Shown here in pieces: positions 1 to 7,006 of a stretch of 9,728 bases of DNA (position 1 is its first letter; each line of letters starts with the position of its first letter). This DNA is from JBBRFH01 sp038224615 (lineage in GTDB: Bacteria > Planctomycetota > Phycisphaerae > Tepidisphaerales > Tepidisphaeraceae): assembly GCA_038224615.1 (NCBI GenBank), contig JBBRFH010000127.1, positions 1 through 9,728 of the forward strand. The letters are read 5' to 3'. The position numbers and the translations under genes are program-made. Below the pieces are notes generated by a model. It was not told the DNA's origin. It saw nothing but the letters and a program-made list of their open reading frames with translations, and searched no databases.

Positions 1-277
1 TGAACGCATTGGCGCCCAGCGAGTTGTACCCCTGAGACGAATTGTTGAGCGGCGCCCCATTGTTGGTTCCGTAAGTGACGTTGGGCACGGTCACCCAGGG
101 CTGGAACCCGGTTCCCTCGTTCAGACCGTCGTACTTCTGCCCAACCGTGTATACGGCGTTCGACGCCGCATCGCTCGCGAGAAACGCGGCTTGCACCCCC
201 CCCGCGCTTGTGACAACCATGCCAAAGCCTGCCGCGAGGGCCAATTTGCCGCAATTCAGCGAATTTTTTCCACGCAT
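1..277 (-). CDS. Secreted protein, N-terminus only (PEP-CTERM-type family, partial)
   Basis: An open frame reads leftward from ATG at 277 off the window edge, giving about 92 residues. It begins MRGKNSLNCGKLALAAGFG, with a positive N-terminus and a hydrophobic stretch, and a likely signal peptidase site near VQA/AFLASD (residues 28-32). The mature start (AFLASDAASNAVY, then a glycine/asparagine-rich stretch with GTGFQPW) resembles a large family of planctomycete secreted proteins that usually end in a PEP-CTERM sorting signal; that end is outside the window, so the anchor is not shown. The start is supported by GAGG (complement of 285-288) seven bases upstream. The gene is divergent from the XylR-type regulator at 415 and may be its target. 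Function unknown; probably extracellular or surface-anchored. Confidence 0.72.
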   Translation of the reverse strand, partial: MRGKNSLNCGKLALAAGFGMVVTSAGGVQAAFLASDAASNAVYTVGQKYDGLNEGTGFQPWVTVPNVTYGTNNGAPLNNSSQGYNSLGANAF

Positions 278-312
278 TGTCTTACCTCGAAAAGATGTGA
301 GAACCGCATCGC

Positions 313-328
313 ACTGCCACACGGCAGT
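313..328. promoter_or_regulatory. 16-bp palindrome in divergent intergenic region
   Basis: ACTGCC-acac-GGCAGT is a perfect inverted repeat with 6-bp arms and a 4-base centre, about 40 bases upstream of the leftward secreted-protein gene and about 90 bases upstream of the regulator gene. Its place fits a protein-binding site controlling the leftward gene. AraC-type domains generally bind direct repeats, so another regulator may use it, or it may be chance. Confidence 0.35.
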
Positions 329-359
329 ACACTTGATGAGAAACATACAACATGCAGAA

Positions 360-395
360 TGTCGGGTGGCGGCAAAAATTTTGTCGGTTTGCGCC
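360..395. promoter_or_regulatory. Direct repeat with 22-bp period, candidate AraC/XylR-type operator
   Basis: Two 14-base half-sites, TGTCGGGTGGCGGC (360-373) and TGTCGGTTTGCGCC (382-395), match at 11 of 14 positions. Their start-to-start spacing is 22 bp, about two helical turns, which is the geometry expected for the paired half-sites of AraC/XylR-family dimers. The downstream half-site overlaps the proposed -35 box at 381-386. Autoregulation of the adjacent regulator is the natural inference. A small palindrome, CAAAAATTTTG (373-383), lies between the half-sites. Confidence 0.45.
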
Positions 396-408
396 ATTCG
401 GGTAGTAT
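381..408 (+). promoter_or_regulatory. Candidate promoter of the left regulator gene, possibly leaderless
   Basis: TTGTCG (381-386) and TAGTAT (403-408) are separated by 16 bases. Transcription would start about seven bases after the -10 box, at or next to the A of the ATG at 415. No Shine-Dalgarno sequence precedes that ATG, and an in-frame TAG at 403-405 rules out an upstream start, so a leaderless message is plausible. The -10 box is imperfect, so confidence is moderate to low. Confidence 0.4.
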
Positions 409-414
409 CCGGCG

Positions 415-1572
415 ATGCCTGAAGCACGCCGTGTGGCAATTTTCGTCGACAAGGAGGTCGGCTACTGCGAGCGCGTGCTGAACGGCATCGTTCGCTATGC
501 GAACGAGTCGACGCAATGGGTATACCGGGGCAGCAACCCCATGATCGAGCACGTGCGGGCCGTACCGCGTTGGAAGCCGCACGGGATCATTGCGACATTG
601 TGGGACAAAACCGTATCCGAGGAGATCATCGGCTTCGGCGTGCCGGTGATTGACGTGTTCGACTGGCTCGACCACCCATGCACCGCTCGCATCGCGGTCG
701 ATAATGCGGCGGTGGGGCGTTTGGCGGTCGAGCATTTTGCCGAACGTGGGTTGCGGCATTTCGCGTTCACGGGGGCGCTGAACTATGAATTCATCCGCAA
801 CCGGCTGACAAGCTTCGCCGCTGCGCTAGCGGAGGGTGATCGGTCTGCGCCGATGGAGCACGCGTTAGAGTTCGGCAACACGTCGTGGGGCTTTTATCAT
901 CTGGGCGCCGATGCGCCGTTATCGGACTGGATCGTGTCACTGCCCAAACCCGTCGGCATCCTGGCTGGCAACGACGACGCCGGGCTGCGCGTGCTGGAAG
1001 CGGCAAGGCGGTTGAAGATACGCGTGCCCGATGACGTTGCCGTGTTGGGGGTCGATAATAATGTCTTGCTGTGCAACCTCGCGCACCCGCCGCTCAGCAG
1101 CATTGAAACCGGCCCTGAGCGGATCGGCTTTGAGGCCGCCCGCGCGCTCGATTGCGCGATGAGAGGTGAGCCCGTCGCCCCGCGCACGCTGGTGATGCCG
1201 GTGCAGGTGGTGGCGCGGCAGAGCACCGACACGCTGGCGATCGAAGACGCGGACATCGCGGGCGTCGTCCGTTCCATCCGCCGCACCGCGACGAAGAAAA
1301 TGACTGTCGCGGCGCTGCTGAAGGGCTTGCCAGTGCGGCGGCGCACACTTGAGCGGCGGTTCCGCGCGCTGGTCGGGCACAGCATGCACGATGAGATCCG
1401 CAACACGCGAATCGCTCGCGCCCGCGTGCTGCTGGCCGAGAGCGACCTATCGATGCCCGCCATTGCGGAGCGGTGCGGCTTCGGCAACGCCGAGCGGCTC
1501 AGCCGCGTCTTCCGAGAGGTTCTCGCGATGACGCCCACCGCCTTTCGGCGACAGTTCCGGGGCAGGGAATGA
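415..1572 (+). CDS. XylR-type AraC-family transcriptional regulator
   Basis: A 385-residue protein with the two-part layout of E. coli XylR (392 residues). Residues about 5-270 form a LacI/periplasmic-binding-type sensor, shown by the nucleotide-binding-like strand RVAIFVD, the turn around IAVDNAAVGRLAVEHF (93-108), the GNDDAG motif (185-190) and VLGVDNN followed by HPPLSSI (210-230). Residues about 281-382 form an AraC HTH_18 domain, with helix-turn-helix units around TVAALLKGLPVRRRTLERRF (297-316) and MPAIAERCGFGNAERLSRVF (347-366). Proteins of this type act in the cytoplasm: a sugar or related ligand binds the sensor and alters DNA binding. The ligand cannot be read from sequence, so xylose specificity is not claimed. 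An in-frame stop at 403 fixes ATG 415 as the earliest start. The gene is divergent from a secreted-protein gene, its likely target, and convergent with the hydrolase gene. Confidence 0.93.
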   Translation: MPEARRVAIFVDKEVGYCERVLNGIVRYANESTQWVYRGSNPMIEHVRAVPRWKPHGIIATLWDKTVSEEIIGFGVPVIDVFDWLDHPCTARIAVDNAAVGRLAVEHFAERGLRHFAFTGALNYEFIRNRLTSFAAALAEGDRSAPMEHALEFGNTSWGFYHLGADAPLSDWIVSLPKPVGILAGNDDAGLRVLEAARRLKIRVPDDVAVLGVDNNVLLCNLAHPPLSSIETGPERIGFEAARALDCAMRGEPVAPRTLVMPVQVVARQSTDTLAIEDADIAGVVRSIRRTATKKMTVAALLKGLPVRRRTLERRFRALVGHSMHDEIRNTRIARARVLLAESDLSMPAIAERCGFGNAERLSRVFREVLAMTPTAFRRQFRGRE

Positions 1573-1609
1573 TCCGTTTCGGGTGTGAAATCCGCGCCGG
1601 AATGCCAGT

Positions 1610-1720
1610 GCGAACCGCGAAGAGGCGACGGGCGCGAAGGAAGACGCGAAGAAGGAACCATCCTTTTTTTAAGTTTTCCTTCGCGTTGATCTTCGCGCGC
1701 TTCGCATCTTCGCGGCTCGC
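1610..1720. terminator. Long GCGAAG-rich inverted repeat between convergent genes
   Basis: The left arm (1610-1657) and right arm (1676-1720) are imperfect reverse complements over roughly 45 bases. They are built from reiterated GCGAAG or its complement, about three units on the left and four on the right. The loop (1658-1675) contains a run of seven T. The inner ends GAAGGAA (1651-1657) and TTCCTT (1676-1681) pair. The element sits between the stop of the plus-strand regulator and the stop of the minus-strand hydrolase, where a two-way terminator is expected. The reiterated composition also suggests a dispersed intergenic repeat rather than a single-copy terminator. Confidence 0.6.
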
Positions 1721-1753
1721 ATTCGTCTGAAAATCAAAGCGCGTCATTCGATT

Positions 1754-4700
1754 TTAAGGCAACACGCACTGCCACCATTGGGCAGGACTGGAAGCCGGCG
1801 GAAACCACGAGGCGGTTTGCTTCACGCCGCCGAAGTCGTCGTCCACCAGTGTGACGTTGATGGATACAACCTTGGACGGAATCGTCGCACGCGCTATCAC
1901 GAAACGATACCAAGTAACTCCGGCGGTACCGAGTGTGCGCGTGACATCCGCTCCGGCGTCGGTGGCGGTGATGGTGCGGGTGGCACCGTCCGGGCCGGCA
2001 ATCGAAACGCGAACGCCGTCGCCATCACGGGGGGTATCGTCCTGAACAGAGACCATGACTTGAAGCGATCGGGCATCGGCATACGCCCAGATCGAAGCGC
2101 TTAAGTCGGCGGGACCTTTGTACCACTTGCTGCTGTCGGGCTGCTTGGCCCATTCATTTATGATCTGCCCTTCGAGCAGATCGCCGGCCGGCTCATCGTG
2201 GCCGAGGGCGGCGATCGGGCCGTCAAACGCGGCGGGGCTGGCATGGAGCACCGTGCGACGGGCGAGGATCACGCGCTGACGCGCGATCGTTTCCGCGCCG
2301 ACTTTCAGCGACAAGGACAGATCATCGCCTGGTCCGGCCGAAGTCTTGGCAGCGGCAAGTTCCTGCGGCCCGCCGCACGTCAGGCGGAAACCTTGCGAAC
2401 CACTGAGCACGCGCACGACGATAAGATTCTTGCCGGCTCGCAAGGGCATGTCGAACTGATGGGCGAGTAGCGATTGAGGCCCGCTGTTGCCCTGTTCGAG
2501 TGTGTCAAAAACGGGCTGTCCGTTGACGAACCAAGCCATCCACCAGTCGGCGCCGGCACCGACGCGGATGGTGCGGGCATCAGGCGAATCGATCTCGGCG
2601 ACGCAAATTGCTTCACTCCGCTCTTTGATCGCCCCGGTGATAGAGGCTAGGTCTATCACGTTATCTTTCAACCGCACGATCTTGGCGCGGATGGCTGTAT
2701 CGCCGGCCTGAAGTGTCTGGGGGACATCTTTGATCGCCTGTGGATCGACCGCTCCACCGGCCATGCCGGTGAAGACGGCCCAGCGATTGGGCCAGCGCAC
2801 GACGTTGGCCAACGGCACGGTCGCCAGGACCACCTTCACGTCGCTCGTGGAACGCGGTGCGACCGTGACATTCTTTTCAGCATCCGCCGGCGTCACGCCC
2901 GTTTCAGGCGAGGCGGAGGCGATGAGGGTGGCGTTCATCGGGCGGTCGGAATCGTTGCGTACCTTGACGACGATTTCATCGCGCCCGCCGGGCGTAACCG
3001 TTGCCACGGGGTCGGTCAGGAGGATCGGGCGCAAGGGCGCAATCTGGGCGATGTCGCCGCCGGTCCAGGTGAGATAAGCGGGATCATTTTCAACTGCTGC
3101 GGTGACGATCCCGGCCTCGCCGCCGGTTTGTCGAAGCGGGTTGCCGAACAGATCAACGCCCGCGAGGTTCGTGACCGGACCGCCTAAGGCGATGGTGGCG
3201 AGTTGCCCGCCGCGGCCGTCGGTCCAGAAGACCAGCGCGCGGCGGTCGCCGGCAGGTTCGGCGAACAAATACGCTTCGGCGGCGCTGTCGGGCAGCTCGA
3301 TCTTACGAACGAAACGAAGTGCCTTGAGCGTGCGCGCGGTGGTTCGATAGCTCAGCACGACCGGGCGGGGTTCGTGAACGTTGAGCGTGCTGGTGTAATC
3401 GCCGTCGCCTCCGGTGATGTTCAGGCGGAACCACATGAACGCGTCGAGGCCGACGGACTGGGCATAGACCAGTTTCTGCGTGGCGGTGCGGGCCTGAACG
3501 CGGATCTGCATCGGTGATCGCGCCGAAACGCCGCTTTCGGTCTCCATATACGGTCGGTCAGCCTTGTCGTATTTTGCGGCTACGGCGCGCATTTTTTCGT
3601 ACGCGTTGCGTTCCGCTCCAGCGCCCGGGCCGTGGGCATGGTAGGCCCAGCCGCCAAGGGCTTTGGTGTCGATGACTTCGACGAGCCGACGCGCGCGCCT
3701 GTCGCCTTCTTCGCCGGCGAAGCAAAGGCCACCGTTCATGACCAGGCTTTGCGGATCGCCGCGCTTGATCGCTTTGGCCACAATGGCAAACCCTTTGGCG
3801 TATTCTTCGATCGGACCCGGATAGAAATACGTCAAATCCGGCTCATTGCCCAGCTCGTAGTAATAAACCTTGTCGCCGAATTCACGGGTGATTTCCTCAG
3901 CCTTTTTGGCAAGTTCGTCCCAGCGCTGCTGGCGGCGATTTGCATCGTTGTCCCACGGGATATCGAAAAACTGCGACGCCCGCAGGTTATGCTTTCCAAT
4001 AGCGTCGAACGCGCGACGAAGGGCGTCGGCATCGGCGTGATCGTGCCCATGGCCGGGTCCGCGCAGAATATCCACGCCCATGAAATCGGCCCATTGCAGC
4101 CAGCGGTCGTCGAAGCTTTCCACGCCGCTGTCCAAGCCATAGAGGAATGTGCCGTCGCCGGGCTTGCTGGCGGTTTTTTCGATCGGCGCGCGTTCGCTAA
4201 CCATGACGTTCACGTCGCGTTCGATCAACGCCGCGTACTTCCCGTCCGCTTCATGGCCGAGGCTCAGGCGGATTGTGTAGACACCCTGTTTGAGCCCCGC
4301 GGTATCGAAGGGAACCGGCACATCAAAATCACTGGCGGCGGCGACGGTGGCGGTGTGGCGATGGGTCCAAATTTCATTGTTGAAGTCGTCAACGAGCGTC
4401 ACGCTGTAAACCGCCTGCAACGCAACACGGGCGAGATTCGTAAGCTTTAGCTTCAGGTCGGTCTTTTCACCGGGATCAAAAATGAACAGCTCTCGGCCGG
4501 CGTCAACGGTGTCGAACCTCAGCAATCGGCGGTAATCGGGCTGGGATCCAGGCTGGGCGTCCAACTGATAGCCGCGCACGAACAGGCTTCGCAACTGTCC
4601 GTCGCCGCTGTTGAAGTTCACACGCAAATCGAAGCCGTCGCTTTTAGCTTCCTTGGGGTCCGACCCGTAGTCGGTGTCATTGAACAGCGCATCGTCGATG

Positions 4701-5965
4701 CGGATGTTCTGACGTTGCCAGTCGGGACTGTTCCCCCATCCGCCGACGACTTCGCGGCTGCCCGAGGCGGTGTCGGCGTAGACGTTCATGGGGGCGTTGG
4801 CGACGTGACGGTAGTTGACGATCACGTCGACCGCGGTACGGCCGGCATTTTTGAATCGCTTGTCGGTGATGTTGAAGACGAACGACTTCCACCACCCCTC
4901 GGCGCCGCGTTGGGAGCCGGAATTGGCTTGCCATGTCCAGCGTTTGGCACCATTGACAGTCACTTCCATCGGGCTGACGGCGGTGCGGTCGAACTCGATG
5001 CCCCGCGCGATGGGGGTTTGATCGAAGACGATGAACAGATCCTCAGGCCCGGCGACGACCAGTGGCTGCTCGCGCGCCAGCAGGGGTGCGGCTTGTCCGG
5101 GCAGTTGAACACTGAGCCGCACGGCATACTCGCCAACCGGCCGATCAGCGGCGTCGAACGACGCGTCGACAGCGAGGGTGCTGTCGGCCGCGAGGGTCAC
5201 GTCCCGCTCTTCGCGCCCGAGCACCTTGCCACCGCCGTCGGTGGTTTCCAGCCGCAACTTTGCGGGGGTGGCGATCAGCGCCTTGTTCCGCACGTCAAAG
5301 GTGATTTTATCGCTGCCGCCTGGTTTGACGATGAAATCGCCGCTGCCGCTGGCGACATGTCCGACGCTGATGAAACGCGACCAGTTGGCGACCTGCGTGC
5401 GATCGACGCCGGTGATTTTGACTTCGCGCAGATAAAACTCGCCGGCAAAAGCGTTGATGCGCAGGTCGAAGCCGTCGCTCGGCAGGGTCTTCGGATCACC
5501 GCCGTGCGCACGAGCGCCGAAGTAAGCGTCGTCGAGGCGGATCTTAAGCGTTTGCAATGCTTTTTTGTTCCCCCACCCGTTGCCGATCACGCGGCTGCCG
5601 GATTCGGTGTCGGCGACGACTTCTACCTTTGTGTTCGCCTCATGCACATAGGTGACTTCGATATCAACAGCCGGCATGGCGCCGTTCTGGAAACGCGGAT
5701 CGGTGACTTTGATGAAGAACGATCGCGCCCACTCGTCGGCGGGAACGCTGTTGTGGCGGCTTACCCAGGCCGGGACTTGCTTGCCGTCGATTGCGACGGT
5801 TCCGGCGGCGATGCGCTCGCGCGATAGGCTCAAGCCTTTTTCGACCGGCGTTTCACTGCAAACCAGTGTCGCCGTTGGCAACGGAGGCGCAGGCTCCGCT
5901 TTCGCGGAAACGCCGACAACGGCGACGATCAAACAAGCGAGGACCGACATCGAGCGGTGCAGCAT
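1754..5965 (-). CDS. Very large secreted modular glycoside hydrolase (clan GH-A-like)
   Basis: A 1403-residue secreted protein, counted from ATG 5965, which has GAAGGA (complement of 5973-5978) seven bases upstream; a GTG 42 bases further up would bury the signal peptide. Signal peptide: residues 1-23 (MLHRSMSVLACLIVAVVGVS then AKA). Order of parts: a beta-sandwich module at about 33-187, an Ig-like region at about 205-305, a second copy of both at about 308-466 and 480-592, then a TIM-barrel-like catalytic region at about 605-890. This has YYYELGNEPD (701-710) with likely acid/base Glu708, YHAHGPG (776-782), and YMETESG (806-812) with Glu808 or, more likely, Glu810 as nucleophile. Then come a beta-rich tail (890-975), an Ig-like region (980-1080), a jelly-roll with ADWWMAWFVNGQPVF (1139-1153), and a CBM9-like C-terminus (about 1240-1400). 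The paired Glu motifs fit clan GH-A enzymes such as GH39 or GH5, but I cannot assign the family. Its role is probably extracellular polysaccharide cleavage; substrate unknown. It lies downstream of the LamG gene on the same strand. Confidence 0.85.
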   Translation of the reverse strand: MLHRSMSVLACLIVAVVGVSAKAEPAPPLPTATLVCSETPVEKGLSLSRERIAAGTVAIDGKQVPAWVSRHNSVPADEWARSFFIKVTDPRFQNGAMPAVDIEVTYVHEANTKVEVVADTESGSRVIGNGWGNKKALQTLKIRLDDAYFGARAHGGDPKTLPSDGFDLRINAFAGEFYLREVKITGVDRTQVANWSRFISVGHVASGSGDFIVKPGGSDKITFDVRNKALIATPAKLRLETTDGGGKVLGREERDVTLAADSTLAVDASFDAADRPVGEYAVRLSVQLPGQAAPLLAREQPLVVAGPEDLFIVFDQTPIARGIEFDRTAVSPMEVTVNGAKRWTWQANSGSQRGAEGWWKSFVFNITDKRFKNAGRTAVDVIVNYRHVANAPMNVYADTASGSREVVGGWGNSPDWQRQNIRIDDALFNDTDYGSDPKEAKSDGFDLRVNFNSGDGQLRSLFVRGYQLDAQPGSQPDYRRLLRFDTVDAGRELFIFDPGEKTDLKLKLTNLARVALQAVYSVTLVDDFNNEIWTHRHTATVAAASDFDVPVPFDTAGLKQGVYTIRLSLGHEADGKYAALIERDVNVMVSERAPIEKTASKPGDGTFLYGLDSGVESFDDRWLQWADFMGVDILRGPGHGHDHADADALRRAFDAIGKHNLRASQFFDIPWDNDANRRQQRWDELAKKAEEITREFGDKVYYYELGNEPDLTYFYPGPIEEYAKGFAIVAKAIKRGDPQSLVMNGGLCFAGEEGDRRARRLVEVIDTKALGGWAYHAHGPGAGAERNAYEKMRAVAAKYDKADRPYMETESGVSARSPMQIRVQARTATQKLVYAQSVGLDAFMWFRLNITGGDGDYTSTLNVHEPRPVVLSYRTTARTLKALRFVRKIELPDSAAEAYLFAEPAGDRRALVFWTDGRGGQLATIALGGPVTNLAGVDLFGNPLRQTGGEAGIVTAAVENDPAYLTWTGGDIAQIAPLRPILLTDPVATVTPGGRDEIVVKVRNDSDRPMNATLIASASPETGVTPADAEKNVTVAPRSTSDVKVVLATVPLANVVRWPNRWAVFTGMAGGAVDPQAIKDVPQTLQAGDTAIRAKIVRLKDNVIDLASITGAIKERSEAICVAEIDSPDARTIRVGAGADWWMAWFVNGQPVFDTLEQGNSGPQSLLAHQFDMPLRAGKNLIVVRVLSGSQGFRLTCGGPQELAAAKTSAGPGDDLSLSLKVGAETIARQRVILARRTVLHASPAAFDGPIAALGHDEPAGDLLEGQIINEWAKQPDSSKWYKGPADLSASIWAYADARSLQVMVSVQDDTPRDGDGVRVSIAGPDGATRTITATDAGADVTRTLGTAGVTWYRFVIARATIPSKVVSINVTLVDDDFGGVKQTASWFPPASSPAQWWQCVLP

Positions 5966-6024
5966 CTGTAAATCCTTCAGAGGCGATCTTGCGCCGTTGG
6001 TACTCACAAGCCAGCAGACCCGGT

Positions 6025-6123
6025 GAGACCTACGGCGCTCTCAAAAGACGGCTTATGCAGGAGCTACACCGATTTCGGTCGCTCGTTGCAAGCCGTCTCA
6101 AATTCAAAGACGAGACAGGTCTC
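6025..6123 (-). other. Potentially structured RNA leader upstream of the hydrolase gene
   Basis: In RNA read from the minus strand, GAGACCU (complement of 6117-6123) can pair over seven bases with AGGUCUC (complement of 6025-6031). This closes a loop that contains the 53-base extended hairpin at 6046-6098. The region lies 60-160 bases upstream of the hydrolase start and outside any gene. The pairing was found by eye; no known RNA family was recognised. Confidence 0.4.
6046..6098 (-). terminator. 53-base extended hairpin, possible terminator or attenuator
   Basis: The minus-strand RNA folds as nested stems. AGACGGCUU pairs with AAGCCGUCU (9 bp, 6090-6098 with 6046-6054). Inside this come GCA with UGC (6087-6089 with 6057-6059), GAGC with GCUC (6081-6084 with 6061-6064), and ACCG with CGGU (6076-6079 with 6068-6071), capped by a four-base loop. 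About 20 base pairs form in total, and a short run of four U follows (complement of 6043-6046). It lies 114 bases past the LamG stop and 80 bases before the hydrolase start. It could end LamG transcription or attenuate read-through into the hydrolase gene; the U-run is short for a strong intrinsic terminator. Confidence 0.45.
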
Positions 6124-6162
6124 GCCTGTGTTACGTGGTGAATGCGTATTTTGGGGACGTTA

Positions 6163-6192
6163 TTCTTACGCGCCTTCGACGCCGGAAGCCAA
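6163..6192 (-). promoter_or_regulatory. Weak candidate promoter for the hydrolase gene
   Basis: On the minus strand, TTGGCT (complement of 6187-6192) and TAAGAA (complement of 6163-6168) are 18 bases apart. A start near 6155 would give a leader of about 190 bases containing the hairpins at 6046-6129. The boxes are weak, and read-through from the LamG gene is equally possible. Confidence 0.25.
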
Positions 6193-6211
6193 GCAGGCAA
6201 GTCCGTCAGAT

Positions 6212-6940
6212 TCACGGAGCGGGCTTTTGATTGACCAGCAGGTCTTTGGGGTCAAACTTGCCCGGCTCGAAGGAGAAGACGCGGACTTCATCTATCTCCC
6301 CGGTGAAGAAGCCTTCCTTGCCGTCGCCGCTGGCGCCGATGGCGAAGCTTGCACCGGCGGCGTTGGGCTTGGCGTCGGTGTCGCCGCGGCGCTCGCCGTT
6401 GAAGTAGAATTCGGTCTTGCCGTTCTGTCGGACGACGGCAACGTGTACCCATTCACCGGGTTCGACGTCCCCGGACCAGCCGAGGAGGTTGATCCCGCCG
6501 AGCAGCACTTGGTAGCCCTTGTTATTGTGAACGAGCGAAATCCCATGTGAGCCGGCACCGGCGCTGACGACAAAGCTGAAGCCTTCGGTCGCCTTCGTGC
6601 GGACGAACGCTTCGATGCCGACGTTATCTTCACCGATGTCGAGGTCGGCAACGCGCAGAAAGCTCTTGGCGGTTCCGTCGAACTTCACAGCCAGCTTGCT
6701 GTCGGTGGCAGCCATCGCCGATGACGCAGCCACGGCGGCGTATTTGGGTCCGTTCACGGGGGTGCCGGGGTGCAGATCCTTGGCGTCCGTTGCTTTGACG
6801 ACCGGCTGATCGGCGGCGGCGTTCGCATCGGCCTCGCCCAGCCGCCAGTACCCGACCGGCGTCACTTCGGCCAGCACGACTGCATTCAATGCGAGTGTCG
6901 CGGCGACGACGACGAACGACTCGGAGATCCGCTTTTTCAT
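6212..6940 (-). CDS. Secreted LamG (concanavalin-like) domain protein
   Basis: A 242-residue protein with a signal peptide at residues 1-24 (MKKRISESFVVVAATLALNA, then VVLA, cleaved before EVTPVGYW). The rest is one LamG/concanavalin-type lectin fold: VGYWRLGEAD at the start, LAVKFDGT followed by a DNVGIEAFVRT strand, the hallmark EPGEWVHVAVVRQNGKTEFY followed by FNGERRGDT, and FTGEIDEVRVFSF near the end. Such domains bind carbohydrate or protein ligands outside the cell; there is no catalytic module, so a binding role is inferred. AGAGGA (complement of 6947-6952) lies six bases before the ATG. It starts 66 bases after the pseudopilin stop, on the same strand and with no obvious terminator between, so the two are probably co-transcribed. 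The hydrolase gene follows. Confidence 0.88.
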   Translation of the reverse strand: MKKRISESFVVVAATLALNAVVLAEVTPVGYWRLGEADANAAADQPVVKATDAKDLHPGTPVNGPKYAAVAASSAMAATDSKLAVKFDGTAKSFLRVADLDIGEDNVGIEAFVRTKATEGFSFVVSAGAGSHGISLVHNNKGYQVLLGGINLLGWSGDVEPGEWVHVAVVRQNGKTEFYFNGERRGDTDAKPNAAGASFAIGASGDGKEGFFTGEIDEVRVFSFEPGKFDPKDLLVNQKPAP

Positions 6941-7006
6941 CTGCCATCCTCTGCAAAGTTCAATTCAATAGCGAAGCCATGGACGATTCAAATTCTCATC
7001 ATCGGC

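Noticed and set aside
415..1572. Calling either regulator the true xylose regulator xylR
   Set aside because: The domain layout matches, but this subfamily is widely expanded in Planctomycetes, no xylose genes are nearby, and ligand specificity cannot be read from sequence.
897..1661. 254-codon minus-strand frame across the left regulator
   Set aside because: It overlaps the well-supported XylR-type regulator and has arginine/serine-rich shadow composition.
3632..4450. 272-codon open frame on the plus strand
   Set aside because: It is antisense to the catalytic region of the hydrolase, whose NEP motif and barrel sequence are clear.
4715..5827. 370-codon open frame on the plus strand
   Set aside because: It lies wholly antisense to the hydrolase gene. 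The translation is low in complexity with no recognisable domain or signal, and high GC content makes such shadow frames common.
5966..6007. Upstream GTG start for the hydrolase
   Set aside because: It would put 14 polar residues before the signal peptide; ATG 5965 has a good ribosome binding site at the right distance.
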